A DNA stretch of 64,000 bases from Janthinobacterium sp. TND4EL3 (GTDB lineage: Bacteria > Pseudomonadota > Gammaproteobacteria > Burkholderiales > Burkholderiaceae_D). Shown one piece after another: positions 1 to 10,558 of the stretch (the first letter of the stretch is position 1; each line of letters opens with the position of its first letter). The notes under the pieces were generated by a model, which was not told where the DNA came from, searched no databases, and was given only the letters and a program-made list of their open reading frames with translations. The stretch is from positions 62,001 to 126,000 of the forward strand of contig NZ_FTMV01000003.1 of assembly GCF_900156175.1 (NCBI RefSeq), read 5' to 3'. The translations under genes were made by a program, and so were the position numbers.

Positions 1-28
1 GTCGGCCAAGTAAAATCCGCTTCCACCC

Positions 29-51
29 GCATCCCGGCCCGGCCGGGATGC
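29..51 (+). terminator. Hairpin after the upstream gene's tail
   Basis: A perfect 9-bp inverted repeat (GCATCCCGG at 29-37, CCGGGATGC at 43-51) is followed by only a short T run. A stop codon TAA at 11-13 could be the end of a gene lying mostly outside the window. The hairpin would then be its terminator, immediately before the glutaredoxin-like gene. Confidence 0.45.
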
Positions 52-66
52 TTTCCCTCCTTGTCC

Positions 67-312
67 ATGCATTTCACCCTGTATTCCCGCAGTTACTGCC
101 ATCTATGCCAGGACATGCTCGACGCCTTGCTCCTGCTGCAGGCGCCCGGCCAGCGTTTCACCGTCGACGTGATCGATATCGACGCTTCGCCCGATGCCAC
201 GCTGCTGGCCCGTTTCGACGAGCTGGTGCCCGTGCTGTTCGGTGACCTGGCGCAGCCGGAGCTGTGCCACTATTTCCTCGACGAGGCAGCCGTGCGCCGC
301 TATCTGGCGTAG
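67..312 (+). CDS. Glutaredoxin-like thioredoxin-fold protein
   Basis: An 81-residue protein starting MHFTLYSRSYCHLC. The CxxC pair (CHLC) lies about 11 residues in, after a first beta strand, as in small glutaredoxin-like (DUF836-type) proteins. A thioredoxin-fold thiol-disulfide role is expected from the family; the partner is unknown. An in-frame TTG lies 6 nt upstream, but the ATG fits the family start better. It precedes lepA, an order I believe is common in Burkholderiales, with a 317-bp gap holding a candidate small RNA. Confidence 0.8.
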   Translation: MHFTLYSRSYCHLCQDMLDALLLLQAPGQRFTVDVIDIDASPDATLLARFDELVPVLFGDLAQPELCHYFLDEAAVRRYLA

Positions 313-438
313 CTTAAATGTCAATATTGACACTGCATTGCACCATTCTGGTGCTGAAAACAGGCAAAATTGTCGCCTCGCCCCGGCCCCGGCCTCATAA
401 GACGGGCTTTCCGCTCTGAAATCCGGTAAAATGGGGAG

Positions 439-528
439 GTCGAAAAAGCTACTGTCCGAGGCAGCAGCTTCTGTCGCTTCAAAAGCGCTCGCCTGGGCAT
501 GCAGATGTCCTGCTCGGAGCGCTTTTTT
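439..528 (+). ncRNA. Candidate structured small RNA or lepA leader
   Basis: A TAAAAT -10-like hexamer lies at 427-432, with only a poor -35. Downstream are a hairpin at 446-470 (AAGCT-A-CTG against CAG-C-AGCTT) and a second long hairpin at 481-526 whose outer 10-bp stem is perfect (AAAAGCGCTC / GAGCGCTTTT). The second has an inner 6-bp stem (GGGCAT / ATGTCC) and ends in a T run at 523-528. A transcript of about 90 nt ending at an intrinsic terminator is therefore possible. It has no convincing reading frame. It could instead be an attenuator in the lepA leader. No known RNA family was recognised. Confidence 0.35.
481..528 (+). terminator. Intrinsic terminator before lepA
   Basis: A perfect 10-bp stem with an internal sub-hairpin, followed by six T residues. 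It separates the glutaredoxin-like gene and the candidate small RNA from lepA. Confidence 0.7.
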
Positions 529-629
529 CATCATGAGTGGGGTGCCCGGTTTTGGCCCGGCTTGACCCGAGCATGATCCCCATGATTCCTGTTAAAGCAG
601 TGTCGTCAACTTCGCACTTATATTAGTTA

Positions 630-2423
630 ATGAACAACATACGCAATTTCTCCATCATCGCCCATATTGACCACGGTAAATCGACCCTGGCTGACCGCAT
701 CATTCAATTGTGCGGCGGCTTGTCCGACCGCGAGATGGAGGCGCAGGTGCTCGATTCGATGGATCTGGAGCGCGAGCGCGGCATTACCATCAAGGCGCAA
801 ACGGCGGCCCTGCACTACAAGGCGCGCGATGGCCAGATCTACAACCTGAACCTGATCGATACGCCGGGCCACGTCGACTTCAGCTATGAAGTGTCGCGCT
901 CGCTGTCCGCCTGCGAAGGCGCGCTGCTGGTCGTTGACGCATCGCAAGGCGTGGAAGCGCAAACCGTGGCCAACTGCTACACGGCGCTGGACCTGGGCGT
1001 GGAAGTGGTACCCGTGCTGAACAAGATCGACTTGCCGAACGCGGACCCGCCGAACGCCATTGCCGAGATCGAAGACGTGATCGGCATCGACGCGGGCGAC
1101 GCCGTGCATTGCTCGGCCAAGACGGGCCTGGGCGTGCAGGATGTGCTGGAGTCCTTGATCGCCAAGGTGCCGCCGCCGAAGGGCGACCCGGATGCGCCGC
1201 TGCAGGCGCTGATCGTCGATTCCTGGTACGACTCCTACGTGGGCGTGGTGATGCTGGTGCGCGTGGTCAACGGCACCCTGAAGCCGAAGGACAAGATCCG
1301 CCTGATGGCCACCGACTCGGTACAGCTGGTGGAAGACATCGGCGTGTTCTCGCCCCGTTCGCAATCGCTGCCGCAACTGTCCGCTGGCCAGGTGGGCTTC
1401 ATCATCGCCGGCATCAAGGAATTGAAGGCCGCGAAAGTGGGCGACACCGTCACCCTGGCCAATCGTCCTGCCGCCGAGCCATTGCCTGGCTTCAAGGAAG
1501 TGCAGCCGCAAGTGTTCGCCGGCCTGTTTCCCGTCGAGGCGAACCAGTACGATGCGCTGCGCGACTCGCTGGAAAAGCTGAAACTGAACGACGCGGCCCT
1601 GATGTACGAGCCGGAAGTGTCGCAGGCGCTGGGCTTCGGCTTCCGCTGCGGCTTCCTGGGCCTGCTGCACATGGAAATCGTGCAGGAGCGCCTCGAGCGC
1701 GAATTCGACATGGACCTGATCACGACGGCGCCGACCGTCGTGTATGAAGTGATCCAGCGCGACGGCACCCTGATCAACGTCGACAATCCGTCGAAGATGC
1801 CCGACCCGTCGCGCATCGAGGAAGTGCGCGAGCCTATCGTCACCGTCAACCTGTACATGCCGCAGGAATACGTGGGTTCCGTGATCACCCTGTGCATCGC
1901 CAAGCGCGGCATCCAGATGGACATGAGCTACCACGGCCGCCAGGTCAAGCTCGTGTATGAAATGCCGATGGCCGAGATCGTGCTGGACTTCTTCGACCGC
2001 CTGAAATCGACGTCGCGCGGCTATGCCTCGATGGACTACGAGTTCAAGGAATACCGCGCGGCCGACGTGGTCAAGGTCGACATGCTGATCAACAGCGAAA
2101 AAGTCGATGCGCTGGCCATCATCGTCCACCGCTCGAACAGCCAGTACCGCGGCCGCCAGGTGGCCGCCAAGATGCGCGAACTGATCCCGCGCCAGATGTT
2201 CGACGTGGCGATTCAAGCGACCATCGGCGCCAACATCATTTCGCGCGAGAACGTGAAAGCCTTGCGCAAGAACGTGCTGGCGAAGTGCTATGGCGGCGAT
2301 ATCAGCCGCAAGAAGAAATTGCTGGAAAAACAAAAAGCAGGCAAGAAGCGCATGAAGCAAGTGGGTTCCGTGGAGATCCCGCAAGAGGCATTCCTGGCAA
2401 TCTTACAAGTGGACGATAAATGA
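630..2423 (+). CDS. lepA: Elongation factor 4 (LepA), ribosome-associated GTPase
   Basis: A 597-residue translational GTPase, about the length of E. coli LepA (599). The start [19 protein letters not shown] is nearly identical to that family and contains the P-loop AHIDHGKS. The G3 motif DTPGH and the G4 motif NKID follow. The C-terminus carries the basic LepA-specific tail (residues near 550-597). EF-4 binds ribosomes and acts on stalled or assembling complexes. The start is fixed by family alignment, because there is no clear Shine-Dalgarno in the TTATATTAGTTA just before the ATG. It overlaps lepB by 4 nt (ATGA), indicating coupling with signal peptidase. Confidence 0.98.
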   Translation: MNNIRNFSIIAHIDHGKSTLADRIIQLCGGLSDREMEAQVLDSMDLERERGITIKAQTAALHYKARDGQIYNLNLIDTPGHVDFSYEVSRSLSACEGALLVVDASQGVEAQTVANCYTALDLGVEVVPVLNKIDLPNADPPNAIAEIEDVIGIDAGDAVHCSAKTGLGVQDVLESLIAKVPPPKGDPDAPLQALIVDSWYDSYVGVVMLVRVVNGTLKPKDKIRLMATDSVQLVEDIGVFSPRSQSLPQLSAGQVGFIIAGIKELKAAKVGDTVTLANRPAAEPLPGFKEVQPQVFAGLFPVEANQYDALRDSLEKLKLNDAALMYEPEVSQALGFGFRCGFLGLLHMEIVQERLEREFDMDLITTAPTVVYEVIQRDGTLINVDNPSKMPDPSRIEEVREPIVTVNLYMPQEYVGSVITLCIAKRGIQMDMSYHGRQVKLVYEMPMAEIVLDFFDRLKSTSRGYASMDYEFKEYRAADVVKVDMLINSEKVDALAIIVHRSNSQYRGRQVAAKMRELIPRQMFDVAIQATIGANIISRENVKALRKNVLAKCYGGDISRKKKLLEKQKAGKKRMKQVGSVEIPQEAFLAILQVDDK

Positions 2424-3337
2424 ACCTGCAAGTGATCTTAGGAAATTTCGCTTTAATCCTGTTCGTGCTGATGGTGCTGACGGGCCTGGTCTGGTGCCTG
2501 GACGTGTTTTATCTGTCCAAGCAGCGCCGCAAGGCGGCCGACCGCGCCCTGGCCGAATTCGACGCGCGCCAGTCCAGGCTGGCCGCCGAAAACATCAAGT
2601 CCGATGCGGGCGGCAGCCGCGCCGCCATCGAGGCGGCCCTGCTGCGCCAGCCCACCTGGGTCGAGTATTCGGGCAGTTTCTTCCCCGTCATCGCCCTCGT
2701 GTTCTGCCTGCGTTCGTTCCTGTACGAGCCGTTCAAGATCCCGTCGAGCTCGATGGTGCCGACCCTGCTGGTAGGCGATTTGATCCTGGTTAACAAGTTC
2801 ACCTATGGTATTCGCTTGCCGATCGTCAACAAGCGCATCATTGAAGTCAACGACCCGCAGCGCGGCGACGTGATGGTGTTCAAGTACCCGAAAGATATGT
2901 CGCAAGACTATATCAAGCGCGTGATCGGCGTGCCCGGTGATAAAATCACCTATGAAAACAAGCGCTTGACGGTCAACGGCAAGGAAGTGCAGTACACGCC
3001 GCTGGACGACTACCTCGATGACGAAAGCACCGTGTACCACAAGCAACTGGAAGAAAACCTGACGGGCGTGAGCCACCGCATCCTCAACGACGAGCCTGCT
3101 CCCACGTTGAATTTGCGCGAAGTCAAGGATTTCCCCCACAAGGAAGCGTGCAACTACAACGAAGACGGTTTCACTTGCGTGGTACCAGCAGGCAACTACT
3201 TCATGATGGGCGACAACCGCGACAATAGCGCGGACAGCCGCTACTGGGGCTTCGTGCCGAACGAAAACATCGTCGGCAAGGCCTTCCTCGTATGGATGAA
3301 CTTCAGCAACCCGAAACGCGTAGGCGGCATCCATTAA
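2420..3337 (+). CDS. lepB: Signal peptidase I (LepB)
   Basis: A 305-residue inner-membrane serine protease that removes type I signal peptides. Two N-terminal membrane segments (about 7-30 and 85-102) precede the periplasmic catalytic domain. The catalytic serine is Ser111 in the PSSSMVPTL motif and the general-base lysine is Lys166 in DYIKRVIG. The late conserved box [11 protein letters not shown] is present. The ATG overlaps the lepA stop (ATGA). An 87-bp gap without a gene follows before rnc; many relatives carry a small DUF4845-type gene there, but none is visible here. Confidence 0.97.
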   Translation: MNLQVILGNFALILFVLMVLTGLVWCLDVFYLSKQRRKAADRALAEFDARQSRLAAENIKSDAGGSRAAIEAALLRQPTWVEYSGSFFPVIALVFCLRSFLYEPFKIPSSSMVPTLLVGDLILVNKFTYGIRLPIVNKRIIEVNDPQRGDVMVFKYPKDMSQDYIKRVIGVPGDKITYENKRLTVNGKEVQYTPLDDYLDDESTVYHKQLEENLTGVSHRILNDEPAPTLNLREVKDFPHKEACNYNEDGFTCVVPAGNYFMMGDNRDNSADSRYWGFVPNENIVGKAFLVWMNFSNPKRVGGIH

Positions 3338-3424
3338 GTCTTTCTTGCATGCAATGCCCATGGCTGCCGCGCCGATTCCCCGCGCGGCGGCCAGCCGAAT
3401 CAATCAGATGATACAGAAACAACA

Positions 3425-4240
3425 ATGAATCTTCAGCTATTGCAAACCCGTCTAGGCTATACGTTCCAGGATGCTGGCCTGTTGCAGCAAGCCTTGACGC
3501 ACCGTAGCCACAGCAGTTTGCATAACGAGCGGCTGGAATTCCTCGGCGACTCCATCCTCAACTGCGTGGTCGCCTCCATCCTGTACGAGCGTTTCAAGTC
3601 CATCGACGAGGGCGACCTGTCGCGCCTGCGTGCCAATTTGGTGAAACAGCAGTCGCTGTATGAAATCGCGCAAAAGCTGGAATTGTCGCAATTCCTGCGC
3701 CTGGGCGAAGGCGAACTGAAATCGGGCGGTTTCCGCCGTCCGTCGATTCTCGCCGACACCCTGGAAGCCTTGCTGGGCGCCATCTTCCTCGACACGGGCT
3801 TCGATGCTGCCAGCACGGTGATCCGCGCCTTCTACATTCCCATCCTCGACTCGGTCGATCCGCAAACCCTGGGCAAGGATGCCAAGACCCTGCTGCAGGA
3901 GTTTTTGCAGAGCAAGAAAATTTCGCTGCCACAGTACAACGTGGTGGCCACCCACGGCGCCGCCCACAGCCAGGAATTCGAGATCGAATGCCTGGTGCCG
4001 AAATTGAACATCCAGGTCTACGGCCGTGGCGGAAGCCGCCGCGCCGGTGAGCAAGCCGCCGCCAAACTGGCGCTGGACGTGGCCGAGCAGGCACTGTTGA
4101 AGTCGCCTGCCGCCAGCCGCAAGCCCAAACCGCGCGCCGCCCAGCTCAAGCTGGCCGGCATTGCCACCATCCAGAGCGACGACGCACCAGCCCCGGCTGC
4201 CCCGGCGATCGCCGCTCACACTAAACAGAATCGACACTAG
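3425..4240 (+). CDS. rnc: Ribonuclease III
   Basis: A 271-residue double-stranded-RNA endonuclease for rRNA and mRNA processing. The family signature [12 protein letters not shown] is at residues 36-47 (Glu38 and Asp42 are metal ligands), and a second acidic pair sits in the [12 protein letters not shown] helix. A double-stranded RNA-binding domain follows at about 155-225. The Ala/Pro/Lys-rich tail of some 45 residues is longer than in E. coli RNase III (226 residues). It is followed 1 nt later by era, the standard rnc-era pair. Confidence 0.97.
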   Translation: MNLQLLQTRLGYTFQDAGLLQQALTHRSHSSLHNERLEFLGDSILNCVVASILYERFKSIDEGDLSRLRANLVKQQSLYEIAQKLELSQFLRLGEGELKSGGFRRPSILADTLEALLGAIFLDTGFDAASTVIRAFYIPILDSVDPQTLGKDAKTLLQEFLQSKKISLPQYNVVATHGAAHSQEFEIECLVPKLNIQVYGRGGSRRAGEQAAAKLALDVAEQALLKSPAASRKPKPRAAQLKLAGIATIQSDDAPAPAAPAIAAHTKQNRH

Positions 4241-4241
4241 C

Positions 4242-5144
4242 ATGACTGCCACCAAAATGCCCGACAACTTCCGCTGTGGCTATATCGCCATCGTGGGCCG
4301 CCCCAACGTGGGCAAATCGACCCTGATGAATGTGCTGATCGGCGCGAAGGTCAGCATCACTTCGCGCAAGGCGCAGACGACGCGCCACCGCATCACGGGC
4401 ATCCAGACGCTGCCGGATGCGCAGTTCATCTACGTCGACACGCCCGGCTTCCAGACGCGCCACTCGAACGCGCTGAACAAGACGCTGAACAAGACCGTCA
4501 CCAACACGCTGATTTCCTCGGACGTGATCCTGTACGTGATCGAGGCGGGCACGTTCGGCCCGGCCGACCAGCAAGTGATGGACCTGCTGCCGAAGGAAGT
4601 GCCGTGCATCCTCGTCATCAATAAATCCGACCGCGTCAAGGATAAGGCTGTATTGTTGCCGTTTGCGCAAAAGATCGCCGCCATGCGCGACTTTGCCGCC
4701 ATCGTGCCCGTGTCCGCCAAGCTGCACTTCCAGCTGGAAGGCTTGCAGAACGAGATCAAGCGCTTCTTGCCGGAAAACCAGCCCATCTTTGGCCCGGACG
4801 ACATCACGGACCGCAGCGAAAAATTCCTCGCCTCGGAAATCGTGCGCGAAAAACTGTTCCGCTTCGTCGGCGACGAACTGCCGTACACGAGCACCGTCTT
4901 GATCGAGAAGTTCGAGCAGGAAGGCGATCTGCGCCGCGTGTTCGCCGCCATCCTGGTCGAGCGCGATACGCACAAGTCCATGATTATCGGCAACAAGGGC
5001 GCGCGCCTGAAGGAAGTCTCCACCCAGGCCCGCCTGGACATGGAAAAGCTGTTCGGCGGCCCCGTGTACCTGGAAATCTGGGTCAAGGTCAAGTCGGGCT
5101 GGGCCGACAACGAGGCGGGCTTGCGCGCCTACGGCTACGAGTAA
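4242..5144 (+). CDS. era: GTPase Era
   Basis: A 300-residue essential GTPase that binds the 3' end of 16S rRNA during small-subunit assembly. It shows G1 GRPNVGKS (19-26), G3 DTPGF and G4 NKSD, then a C-terminal KH domain ending in [12 protein letters not shown]. The reading frame stays open 81 nt upstream inside rnc, but the ATG at 4242, starting [14 protein letters not shown], lies directly after the rnc stop and matches family length. Confidence 0.97.
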   Translation: MTATKMPDNFRCGYIAIVGRPNVGKSTLMNVLIGAKVSITSRKAQTTRHRITGIQTLPDAQFIYVDTPGFQTRHSNALNKTLNKTVTNTLISSDVILYVIEAGTFGPADQQVMDLLPKEVPCILVINKSDRVKDKAVLLPFAQKIAAMRDFAAIVPVSAKLHFQLEGLQNEIKRFLPENQPIFGPDDITDRSEKFLASEIVREKLFRFVGDELPYTSTVLIEKFEQEGDLRRVFAAILVERDTHKSMIIGNKGARLKEVSTQARLDMEKLFGGPVYLEIWVKVKSGWADNEAGLRAYGYE

Positions 5145-5172
5145 TCCGCAACCCGGGGGCGACGCCACACGC

Positions 5173-6012
5173 ATGAGCACCACCACGCCAGCGCTGCACG
5201 ATCCCGCGCCAGCCTCGCTTGCCGCCCCCGTGCCCGTGGCCGTCGCGCCACCGGCAGCCCCTTCCGCATCTCCCCCAAGGCGCAGCCGTCCGCCCGCGCG
5301 CGACGGCCGCATCACGGGCCAGCCGGCCTTCGTGCTGCACAGCTATCCGCATAAAGAAACCAGCCTTATCGTCGACGTGTTTACGCGCGAGTACGGCCGC
5401 ATCGCGCTCGTCGCCAAGGGTGCCAAGCGGCCCCATTCGCAGCTGCGCGGCGTGCTGCAGACCTTCCAGCCCCTGCAGGCGGGCTGGACGGGCAAGTCCG
5501 AGCTGCGCATCCTGACGGGCGCCGAATGGGTGGGCGGCATGTTGCCGCTGGAAAAGACGGCCCTGCTGTGCGGCTTTTACCTGAATGAACTGCTCGTCAA
5601 GCTGCTGGCGCGCGACGACCCGCATCCCGTCCTGTTCGACCACTACGTTGCCACCTTGAATCAACTGGCGCACAATGAGCCGGCGCCCATCGTGCTGCGC
5701 AAGTTCGAGCGCGCCCTGCTCAAGGAAACGGGCGTGGCGGCCGACCTGACGCGCTGCACGGGCACGCGCCAGCCCGTGCAGGCGGGACAGGTCTACGTGG
5801 TCGACCCGGAACGGGGACCGCGCCCGGCGCGCGCCGCCGACGCCTGGCCGAAGATCACGGGCAAGACCCTGCTCGACATGGAGCGCGAAGATTATCTTGA
5901 CGTGGCCACGCAGGCGCAAAGCAAGCTGCTGATGCGCTTTTTGCTGGCCCATCAACTGGGGGGCGCCACCTTGAACACGCGCCAGATACTGATCGATTTA
6001 ATGCAGCTGTAG
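5173..6012 (+). CDS. recO: DNA repair protein RecO
   Basis: A 279-residue recombination mediator that works with RecF and RecR to load RecA on SSB-coated gaps. The N-terminal OB fold begins near residue 47 ([14 protein letters not shown], then [14 protein letters not shown]), followed by the helical C-terminal domain. The first roughly 45 residues are a Pro/Ala/Arg-rich tail absent from E. coli RecO (242 residues). No internal ATG before the OB fold was found in that tail, so the extension looks real. It sits 28 nt after era. Confidence 0.95.
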   Translation: MSTTTPALHDPAPASLAAPVPVAVAPPAAPSASPPRRSRPPARDGRITGQPAFVLHSYPHKETSLIVDVFTREYGRIALVAKGAKRPHSQLRGVLQTFQPLQAGWTGKSELRILTGAEWVGGMLPLEKTALLCGFYLNELLVKLLARDDPHPVLFDHYVATLNQLAHNEPAPIVLRKFERALLKETGVAADLTRCTGTRQPVQAGQVYVVDPERGPRPARAADAWPKITGKTLLDMEREDYLDVATQAQSKLLMRFLLAHQLGGATLNTRQILIDLMQL

Positions 6013-6054
6013 CGGCGGCTTGCCGCAGGACAGCACTTTACGGATACCATCACT

Positions 6055-6816
6055 ATGAGCTTTTTGCAGCCTTCCGGCCCCGTCATCGACCTGGGCGTCA
6101 ATATCGACCACGTGGCCACCCTGCGCAATGCGCGCGGCACGCAGTATCCGGACCCGGTGCGCGCGGCCCTGCTGGCCGAGCAGGCGGGCGCCGACGCCAT
6201 TACCCTGCATCTGCGCGAAGACCGCCGCCACATCAAGGATGCGGACGTGATCGCCATCGCGCCGCAATTGCTCACGCGCATGAACCTGGAAGCGGCCGTG
6301 ACGGCCGAGATGATCGATTTTGCCTGCCGCATCCGCCCGGCCGACGTGTGCCTGGTGCCGGAAAAACGCACGGAAGTGACCACCGAGGGCGGCCTTGACG
6401 TGGTGCGCTACTTCAAGGAAGTGCAGGCTGCCGTCCAGCAATTGCAGGGCGAGGGCATCCGCGTGAGCCTGTTCATCGACGCGGACGAGCAGCAGATCGC
6501 CGCCGCCGCCGAACTCGGCGCGCCCGTGATCGAGCTGCACACGGGCCGCTACGCCGATACCGAGGGCGCGGAACAGCTGGCGGAACTGGAACGCATCAAG
6601 GCGGGCGTGCTGTTCGGCGTGGGGCGCGGCCTGAAGGTCAATGCGGGCCACGGCTTGCATTACAGCAATGTGCAGGCCATCGCCGCCATCCCCGATATTG
6701 CCGAGCTGAACATCGGCCACGCCATCGTCGCCCATGCCGTGTTTGTCGGCTGGGAAAACGCCGTGCGCGAAATGAAGGCCATCATGGTTGCCACGCGCCT
6801 TGGCCACCGCGCCTGA
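6055..6816 (+). CDS. pdxJ: Pyridoxine 5'-phosphate synthase (PdxJ)
   Basis: A 253-residue TIM-barrel enzyme that condenses 3-amino-2-oxopropyl phosphate with 1-deoxyxylulose 5-phosphate to give pyridoxine phosphate, the last step of the DXP-dependent vitamin B6 pathway. Family blocks are clear: [17 protein letters not shown] near the start, [19 protein letters not shown], and [12 protein letters not shown] near the C-terminus. It sits 42 nt after recO and 15 nt before acpS, the conserved recO-pdxJ-acpS order of proteobacteria. Confidence 0.97.
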   Translation: MSFLQPSGPVIDLGVNIDHVATLRNARGTQYPDPVRAALLAEQAGADAITLHLREDRRHIKDADVIAIAPQLLTRMNLEAAVTAEMIDFACRIRPADVCLVPEKRTEVTTEGGLDVVRYFKEVQAAVQQLQGEGIRVSLFIDADEQQIAAAAELGAPVIELHTGRYADTEGAEQLAELERIKAGVLFGVGRGLKVNAGHGLHYSNVQAIAAIPDIAELNIGHAIVAHAVFVGWENAVREMKAIMVATRLGHRA

Positions 6817-6831
6817 TAGCAAGGAAACAGC

Positions 6832-7233
6832 ATGATCTACGGCATCGGCACCGATATCTGCAAGATTCCCCGCATCGAGGCGGCCCTGGCGCGCCACGGC
6901 GAGCGTTTTGCCAAAAAGATACTGGGGCCGCAGGAGCTGGAGAAATTCCGCGCCCGCAGCGCCAAGAACGCCGTGCGCGGCGTGCGTTTTCTCGCCACCC
7001 GCTTTGCGGCCAAGGAGGCGTTTTCCAAGGCCATCGGCCTGGGCCTGCGCATGCCGATGACGTGGCCCGCTGCGCAGATGCTGAACCATCCCAGCGGCAA
7101 GCCGATGATCGTCTGCAGCGGCGTGCTGGCCGAGTTCATGGAAAAAAACCGGTTGAGCGCGCAAGTGACGATCAGCGATGAAGAAGAATATGCGGTCGCG
7201 TTCGTGATCGTGGAGCAAGCAGCGCAAGAATGA
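6832..7233 (+). CDS. acpS: Holo-[acyl-carrier-protein] synthase
   Basis: A 133-residue trimeric phosphopantetheinyl transferase that activates acyl carrier protein from CoA. Magnesium ligands are Asp8 (GIGTDI) and Glu62 in the signature [10 protein letters not shown]. The length is normal for AcpS. The start follows an AAGGAAA-type ribosome site. The gene ends 7 nt before uvrC. In several related Burkholderiales I recall nagZ between them; here no nagZ is present. Confidence 0.96.
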   Translation: MIYGIGTDICKIPRIEAALARHGERFAKKILGPQELEKFRARSAKNAVRGVRFLATRFAAKEAFSKAIGLGLRMPMTWPAAQMLNHPSGKPMIVCSGVLAEFMEKNRLSAQVTISDEEEYAVAFVIVEQAAQE

Positions 7234-7240
7234 GCCAGCA

Positions 7241-9121
7241 ATGACCGAAGCAAGCCCAAAACCTTCCTTGGCGGAAACGCCCCCCGACCCGCGCGCGCAG
7301 GTGCTGGCCACCGTTGCCAAGCTGCCGAACCTGCCCGGCGTGTACCGCTATTTCGACACCGCCGACAAGGTGCTGTACGTCGGCAAGGCGCGCGACCTGA
7401 AAAAGCGCGTGTCCAGTTACTTCCAGAAGAATCTGGCCAGCCCCCGCATCGCCATGATGGTCGAGCGCATCGCGCGCCTGGAAACGACCGTCACGCACAG
7501 CGAGGCGGAAGCCTTGATCCTGGAAAACAACCTGATCAAGGCGCTGCAGCCGCGCTACAACATCCTGTTTCGCGATGATAAATCGTATCCGTATCTGAAA
7601 ATCACCAGCGGCGACGCGCCGCGCATGGTGTATTACCGGGGCGCGGTGGACAAGAAAAACCAGTATTTCGGGCCGTTTCCCAGTTCCTGGGCCGTCAAGG
7701 AATCGATGCAGATCCTGCAAAAGGTTTTTCTCATCCGCACCTGCGAGGACAGCGTGTACGCCAACCGCACGCGGCCGTGCCTGCTGCACCAGATCGGCCG
7801 CTGCAGCGCGCCGTGCGTGGGCCTGATCAGCAAGGAAGACTACAAGAACGACGTGGAAAACGCGGCGCGCTTCCTGCGCGGGCGCCAGAGCGAAGTGCTG
7901 GCGGACCTGGAAAAGAAGATGCACGCCTTTGCCGCCGAGCTCAAATTCGAGCAGGCCGTGGTGGTGCGCAACCAGATCGCCTCGCTGTCGCGCGTGCTGC
8001 ACCAGCAGAGCATGGAAACGACGGGCGACGCCGACGTGGACATCATCGCCGTGCTGGTGCAGGGCGGGCGCGCCTGCGTCAACCTGGCCATGGTGCGCGG
8101 CGGGCGCCACCTGGGCGACCGCGCCTATTTCCCCAGCCAGCTCAGCGATGCGGCGGCGATTGCCGAGGAAGCCATCGAGGTGGAAGTGCTGGCCGCCTTC
8201 CTGGCCCAGCATTACACGGAAAAGTTCATTCCCGGCACCCTGATCCTGAATATCGAATTCGACCAGCCGGCCCTGATGGTGGCGCTGATGGAGCAGTGCG
8301 GCCACCGCATCAACCTGATCTTCCAGCCGCAGGGACAGCGCCGCCAGTGGCTTGAGATGGCGCAAAAGGGCGCCGAGATTTCGCTGGCCCGCCTGTTGTC
8401 CGAGCAGGGCTCGCAGCAGTCGCGCACGCGGGCGCTGGCCGAAGCGCTGCGCCTGGAGACGGAGGACCTCGACAGCCTGCGCGTGGAATGCTTCGACATC
8501 AGCCACACGCAGGGCGAGGCGACGCAGGCGTCCTGCGTCGTCTTCCACCACCACGCCATGCAGAACGGCGAGTACCGCCGCTACAACATCAACGATATCA
8601 CGCCCGGCGACGATTACGCGGCCATGCGCCAAGTGCTGATGCGCCGCTACGAAAAGGTGGCCAATGGCGACGGCGTGATGCCCGACGTGGTCCTGATTGA
8701 CGGCGGCAAGGGTCAGATCGAAATGGCGCGCCAGGTGTTCGCCGAACTGGGACTCGATATCAGCCTGATCGTCGGCGTGGCAAAAGGGGAGGGCAGAAAA
8801 GTCGGCCTGGAAACCCTGCTGTTCGTCGACGGCCGTCCGGCGCAGGAGCTGGGCAAGGAGTCGGCCGCGCTGATGCTGATCGCGCAGATCCGCGACGAGG
8901 CGCACCGCTTCGCCATCACCGGCATGCGCGCCAAGCGGGCCAAGACGCGCCAGACCTCGCGCCTGGAAGAGATCGAAGGCATCGGCGCCAAGCGCCGCCA
9001 GAAGCTGCTGTCGCGCTTTGGCGGCTTGCGCGGCGTGGTCGACGCCAGCGTCGAGGATCTGATGTCGGTGGAGGGGATTTCCACGCAACTGGCGGAAGAA
9101 ATCTACAAGCAGTTGCATTGA
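7241..9121 (+). CDS. uvrC: Excinuclease ABC subunit C
   Basis: A 626-residue nucleotide-excision-repair nuclease that makes the 3' and 5' incisions with UvrB. The N-terminal GIY-YIG domain begins at [19 protein letters not shown], the UVR domain lies near residues 205-240, the RNase H-like C-terminal nuclease region contains VLIDGGKGQ, and a terminal helix-hairpin-helix pair follows ([13 protein letters not shown] and [12 protein letters not shown]). The start ATG follows a stretch overlapping the acpS end. Length is typical (E. coli 610). Confidence 0.97.
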   Translation: MTEASPKPSLAETPPDPRAQVLATVAKLPNLPGVYRYFDTADKVLYVGKARDLKKRVSSYFQKNLASPRIAMMVERIARLETTVTHSEAEALILENNLIKALQPRYNILFRDDKSYPYLKITSGDAPRMVYYRGAVDKKNQYFGPFPSSWAVKESMQILQKVFLIRTCEDSVYANRTRPCLLHQIGRCSAPCVGLISKEDYKNDVENAARFLRGRQSEVLADLEKKMHAFAAELKFEQAVVVRNQIASLSRVLHQQSMETTGDADVDIIAVLVQGGRACVNLAMVRGGRHLGDRAYFPSQLSDAAAIAEEAIEVEVLAAFLAQHYTEKFIPGTLILNIEFDQPALMVALMEQCGHRINLIFQPQGQRRQWLEMAQKGAEISLARLLSEQGSQQSRTRALAEALRLETEDLDSLRVECFDISHTQGEATQASCVVFHHHAMQNGEYRRYNINDITPGDDYAAMRQVLMRRYEKVANGDGVMPDVVLIDGGKGQIEMARQVFAELGLDISLIVGVAKGEGRKVGLETLLFVDGRPAQELGKESAALMLIAQIRDEAHRFAITGMRAKRAKTRQTSRLEEIEGIGAKRRQKLLSRFGGLRGVVDASVEDLMSVEGISTQLAEEIYKQLH

Positions 9122-9247
9122 TGCATACAGGCCTGGTCCGGCGCTGCGGCAACCGGACTAGGCTAATACCCTGGGGCCATGTAGACTAGTGGCGCTTTCT
9201 TCACGCTTTCTTCATGTTCAATTTACCCGCCGGCCGATTGCTTTCCT

Positions 9248-9832
9248 ATGCCTTTTAATATTCCCATCCTTCTGACCTGGCTGCGCGTGGCCCTGATTCC
9301 ACTCGTCGTCGGCGTGTTTTACCTACCGCCGTCGATGCTGCTGCACGGCGACCAGAACCTGGTCGCCACCCTGGTCTTCATCATTGCCGCCGTGACCGAC
9401 TGGTTCGACGGCTTCCTCGCGCGGCGCTGGAACCAGACGTCGGCCTTCGGCGCCTTCCTCGACCCGGTCGCCGACAAGCTGATGGTGGCGGGCGCCTTGC
9501 TGGTGCTGGTGCAGCTGGACCGCGTCAATGCCGTGCTGGCCTTCATCATCATCGGCCGCGAAATCACCATTTCCGCGCTGCGCGAATGGATGGCGCAGAT
9601 CGGCGCATCGAAATCGGTGGCCGTCAGCTCGATCGGCAAGATCAAGACGGCCGCGCAAATGACGGCCATCCCCTTGCTGCTGTACCACGAAGTGATCTTC
9701 GGCGCGATCGATACCCATGTGTGGGGCGAGCGCCTGCTGTGGATCGCCTGCGTGCTGACGGTGTGGTCGATGTTCTATTACTTGCGCCTGGCATGGCCGC
9801 TGATCAAGGAAAAGGCCGGCAATCTCCATTAA
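9248..9832 (+). CDS. pgsA: CDP-diacylglycerol-glycerol-3-phosphate 3-phosphatidyltransferase
   Basis: A 194-residue inner-membrane enzyme that makes phosphatidylglycerophosphate, the first committed step to phosphatidylglycerol and cardiolipin. The CDP-alcohol phosphotransferase signature is complete: DG-FL-AR, then G eight residues on, then D and D (within DGFLARRWNQ and GAFLDPVADK). Several hydrophobic helices flank it. uvrC-pgsA followed by a tRNA-Gly cluster is a conserved arrangement. Confidence 0.97.
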   Translation: MPFNIPILLTWLRVALIPLVVGVFYLPPSMLLHGDQNLVATLVFIIAAVTDWFDGFLARRWNQTSAFGAFLDPVADKLMVAGALLVLVQLDRVNAVLAFIIIGREITISALREWMAQIGASKSVAVSSIGKIKTAAQMTAIPLLLYHEVIFGAIDTHVWGERLLWIACVLTVWSMFYYLRLAWPLIKEKAGNLH

Positions 9833-9898
9833 TTGCACAGGGATTAGGCAGTCGACGGCTTTCTTCGGAATATTTTGCAAAAGACCAGATATTGCCCG

Positions 9899-9926
9899 TT
9901 GACAGCCCCTGTAATCCCTCTATAAT
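9899..9926 (+). promoter_or_regulatory. Consensus sigma-70 promoter of the tRNA-Gly array
   Basis: TTGACA at 9899-9904 and TATAAT at 9921-9926, both perfect consensus hexamers with a 16-bp spacer, 20 nt before the first tRNA-Gly. This is the strongest-looking promoter in the window. Confidence 0.9.
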
Positions 9927-9946
9927 GCTGGCCTGTTGTTGATGAC

Positions 9947-10022
9947 GCGGGAGTAGCTCAGTTGGTAGAGCGCAACCTTGCCAAGGTTGAGGTCGAGAGT
10001 TCGAGACTCTTCTCCCGCTCCA
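9947..10022 (+). tRNA. tRNA-Gly (GCC), copy 1
   Basis: A 76-nt cloverleaf: acceptor GCGGGAG/CTCCCGC, anticodon loop TTGCCAA (anticodon GCC), T loop TTCGAGA, CCA encoded. First of five copies, directly downstream of a consensus promoter. Confidence 0.98.
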
Positions 10023-10114
10023 GTTTTCTGGATCGTGTCATAGGTAAAAACAGCAAATGTAGTAAAAAGTAGTACTGGCGATGTAGTAGAGCTTCTGATA
10101 CAATGTTGTCCACT

Positions 10115-10190
10115 GCGGGAGTAGCTCAGTTGGTAGAGCGCAACCTTGCCAAGGTTGAGGTCGAGAGTTCGAGACTCTTCTCCCGCTCCA
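10115..10190 (+). tRNA. tRNA-Gly (GCC), copy 2
   Basis: Identical in sequence to copy 1, including encoded CCA. A TACAAT at 10099-10104 could be an extra weak -10; otherwise it is co-transcribed with copy 1. Confidence 0.98.
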
Positions 10191-10261
10191 GTGAACACTG
10201 GATCAGCAGTAAAGCAGCACTGGTAAACGGTAGTAAAAAGCAGTAAAATAGCGGTTCGTAT

Positions 10262-10337
10262 GCGGGAGTAGCTCAGTTGGTAGAGCGCAACCTTGCCAAG
10301 GTTGAGGTCGAGAGTTCGAGACTCTTCTCCCGCTCCA
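10262..10337 (+). tRNA. tRNA-Gly (GCC), copy 3
   Basis: Identical in sequence to the other copies. The 71-bp spacer before it is A-rich and carries short agcagtaaa-like repeats. Confidence 0.98.
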
Positions 10338-10393
10338 GCGAACGCTGGTGCAGTATAGCAAGAATGGCAGTAGCAGAAAATAGAAGCTCCAAT

Positions 10394-10469
10394 GCGGGAG
10401 TAGCTCAGTTGGTAGAGCGCAACCTTGCCAAGGTTGAGGTCGAGAGTTCGAGACTCTTCTCCCGCTCCA
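10394..10469 (+). tRNA. tRNA-Gly (GCC), copy 4
   Basis: Identical in sequence to the other copies. The bases just upstream (AGCTCCAAT) are the same as those before copy 5, indicating a recent duplication that included flanking DNA. An intrinsic terminator follows. Confidence 0.98.
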
Positions 10470-10480
10470 GAATTCTAAAG

Positions 10481-10507
10481 GGAAGCTAAGCTGGCTTCCT
10501 TTTTTTA
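10481..10507 (+). terminator. Terminator after tRNA-Gly copies 1-4
   Basis: Stem GGAAGC/GCTTCC followed by T residues through 10506. It splits the tRNA array into two transcription units. Confidence 0.75.
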
Positions 10508-10558
10508 TCCGCCGCAAAGCAGTCATGCGGCGTGGTCAGGCGGTAAACAAGCTCCAAT

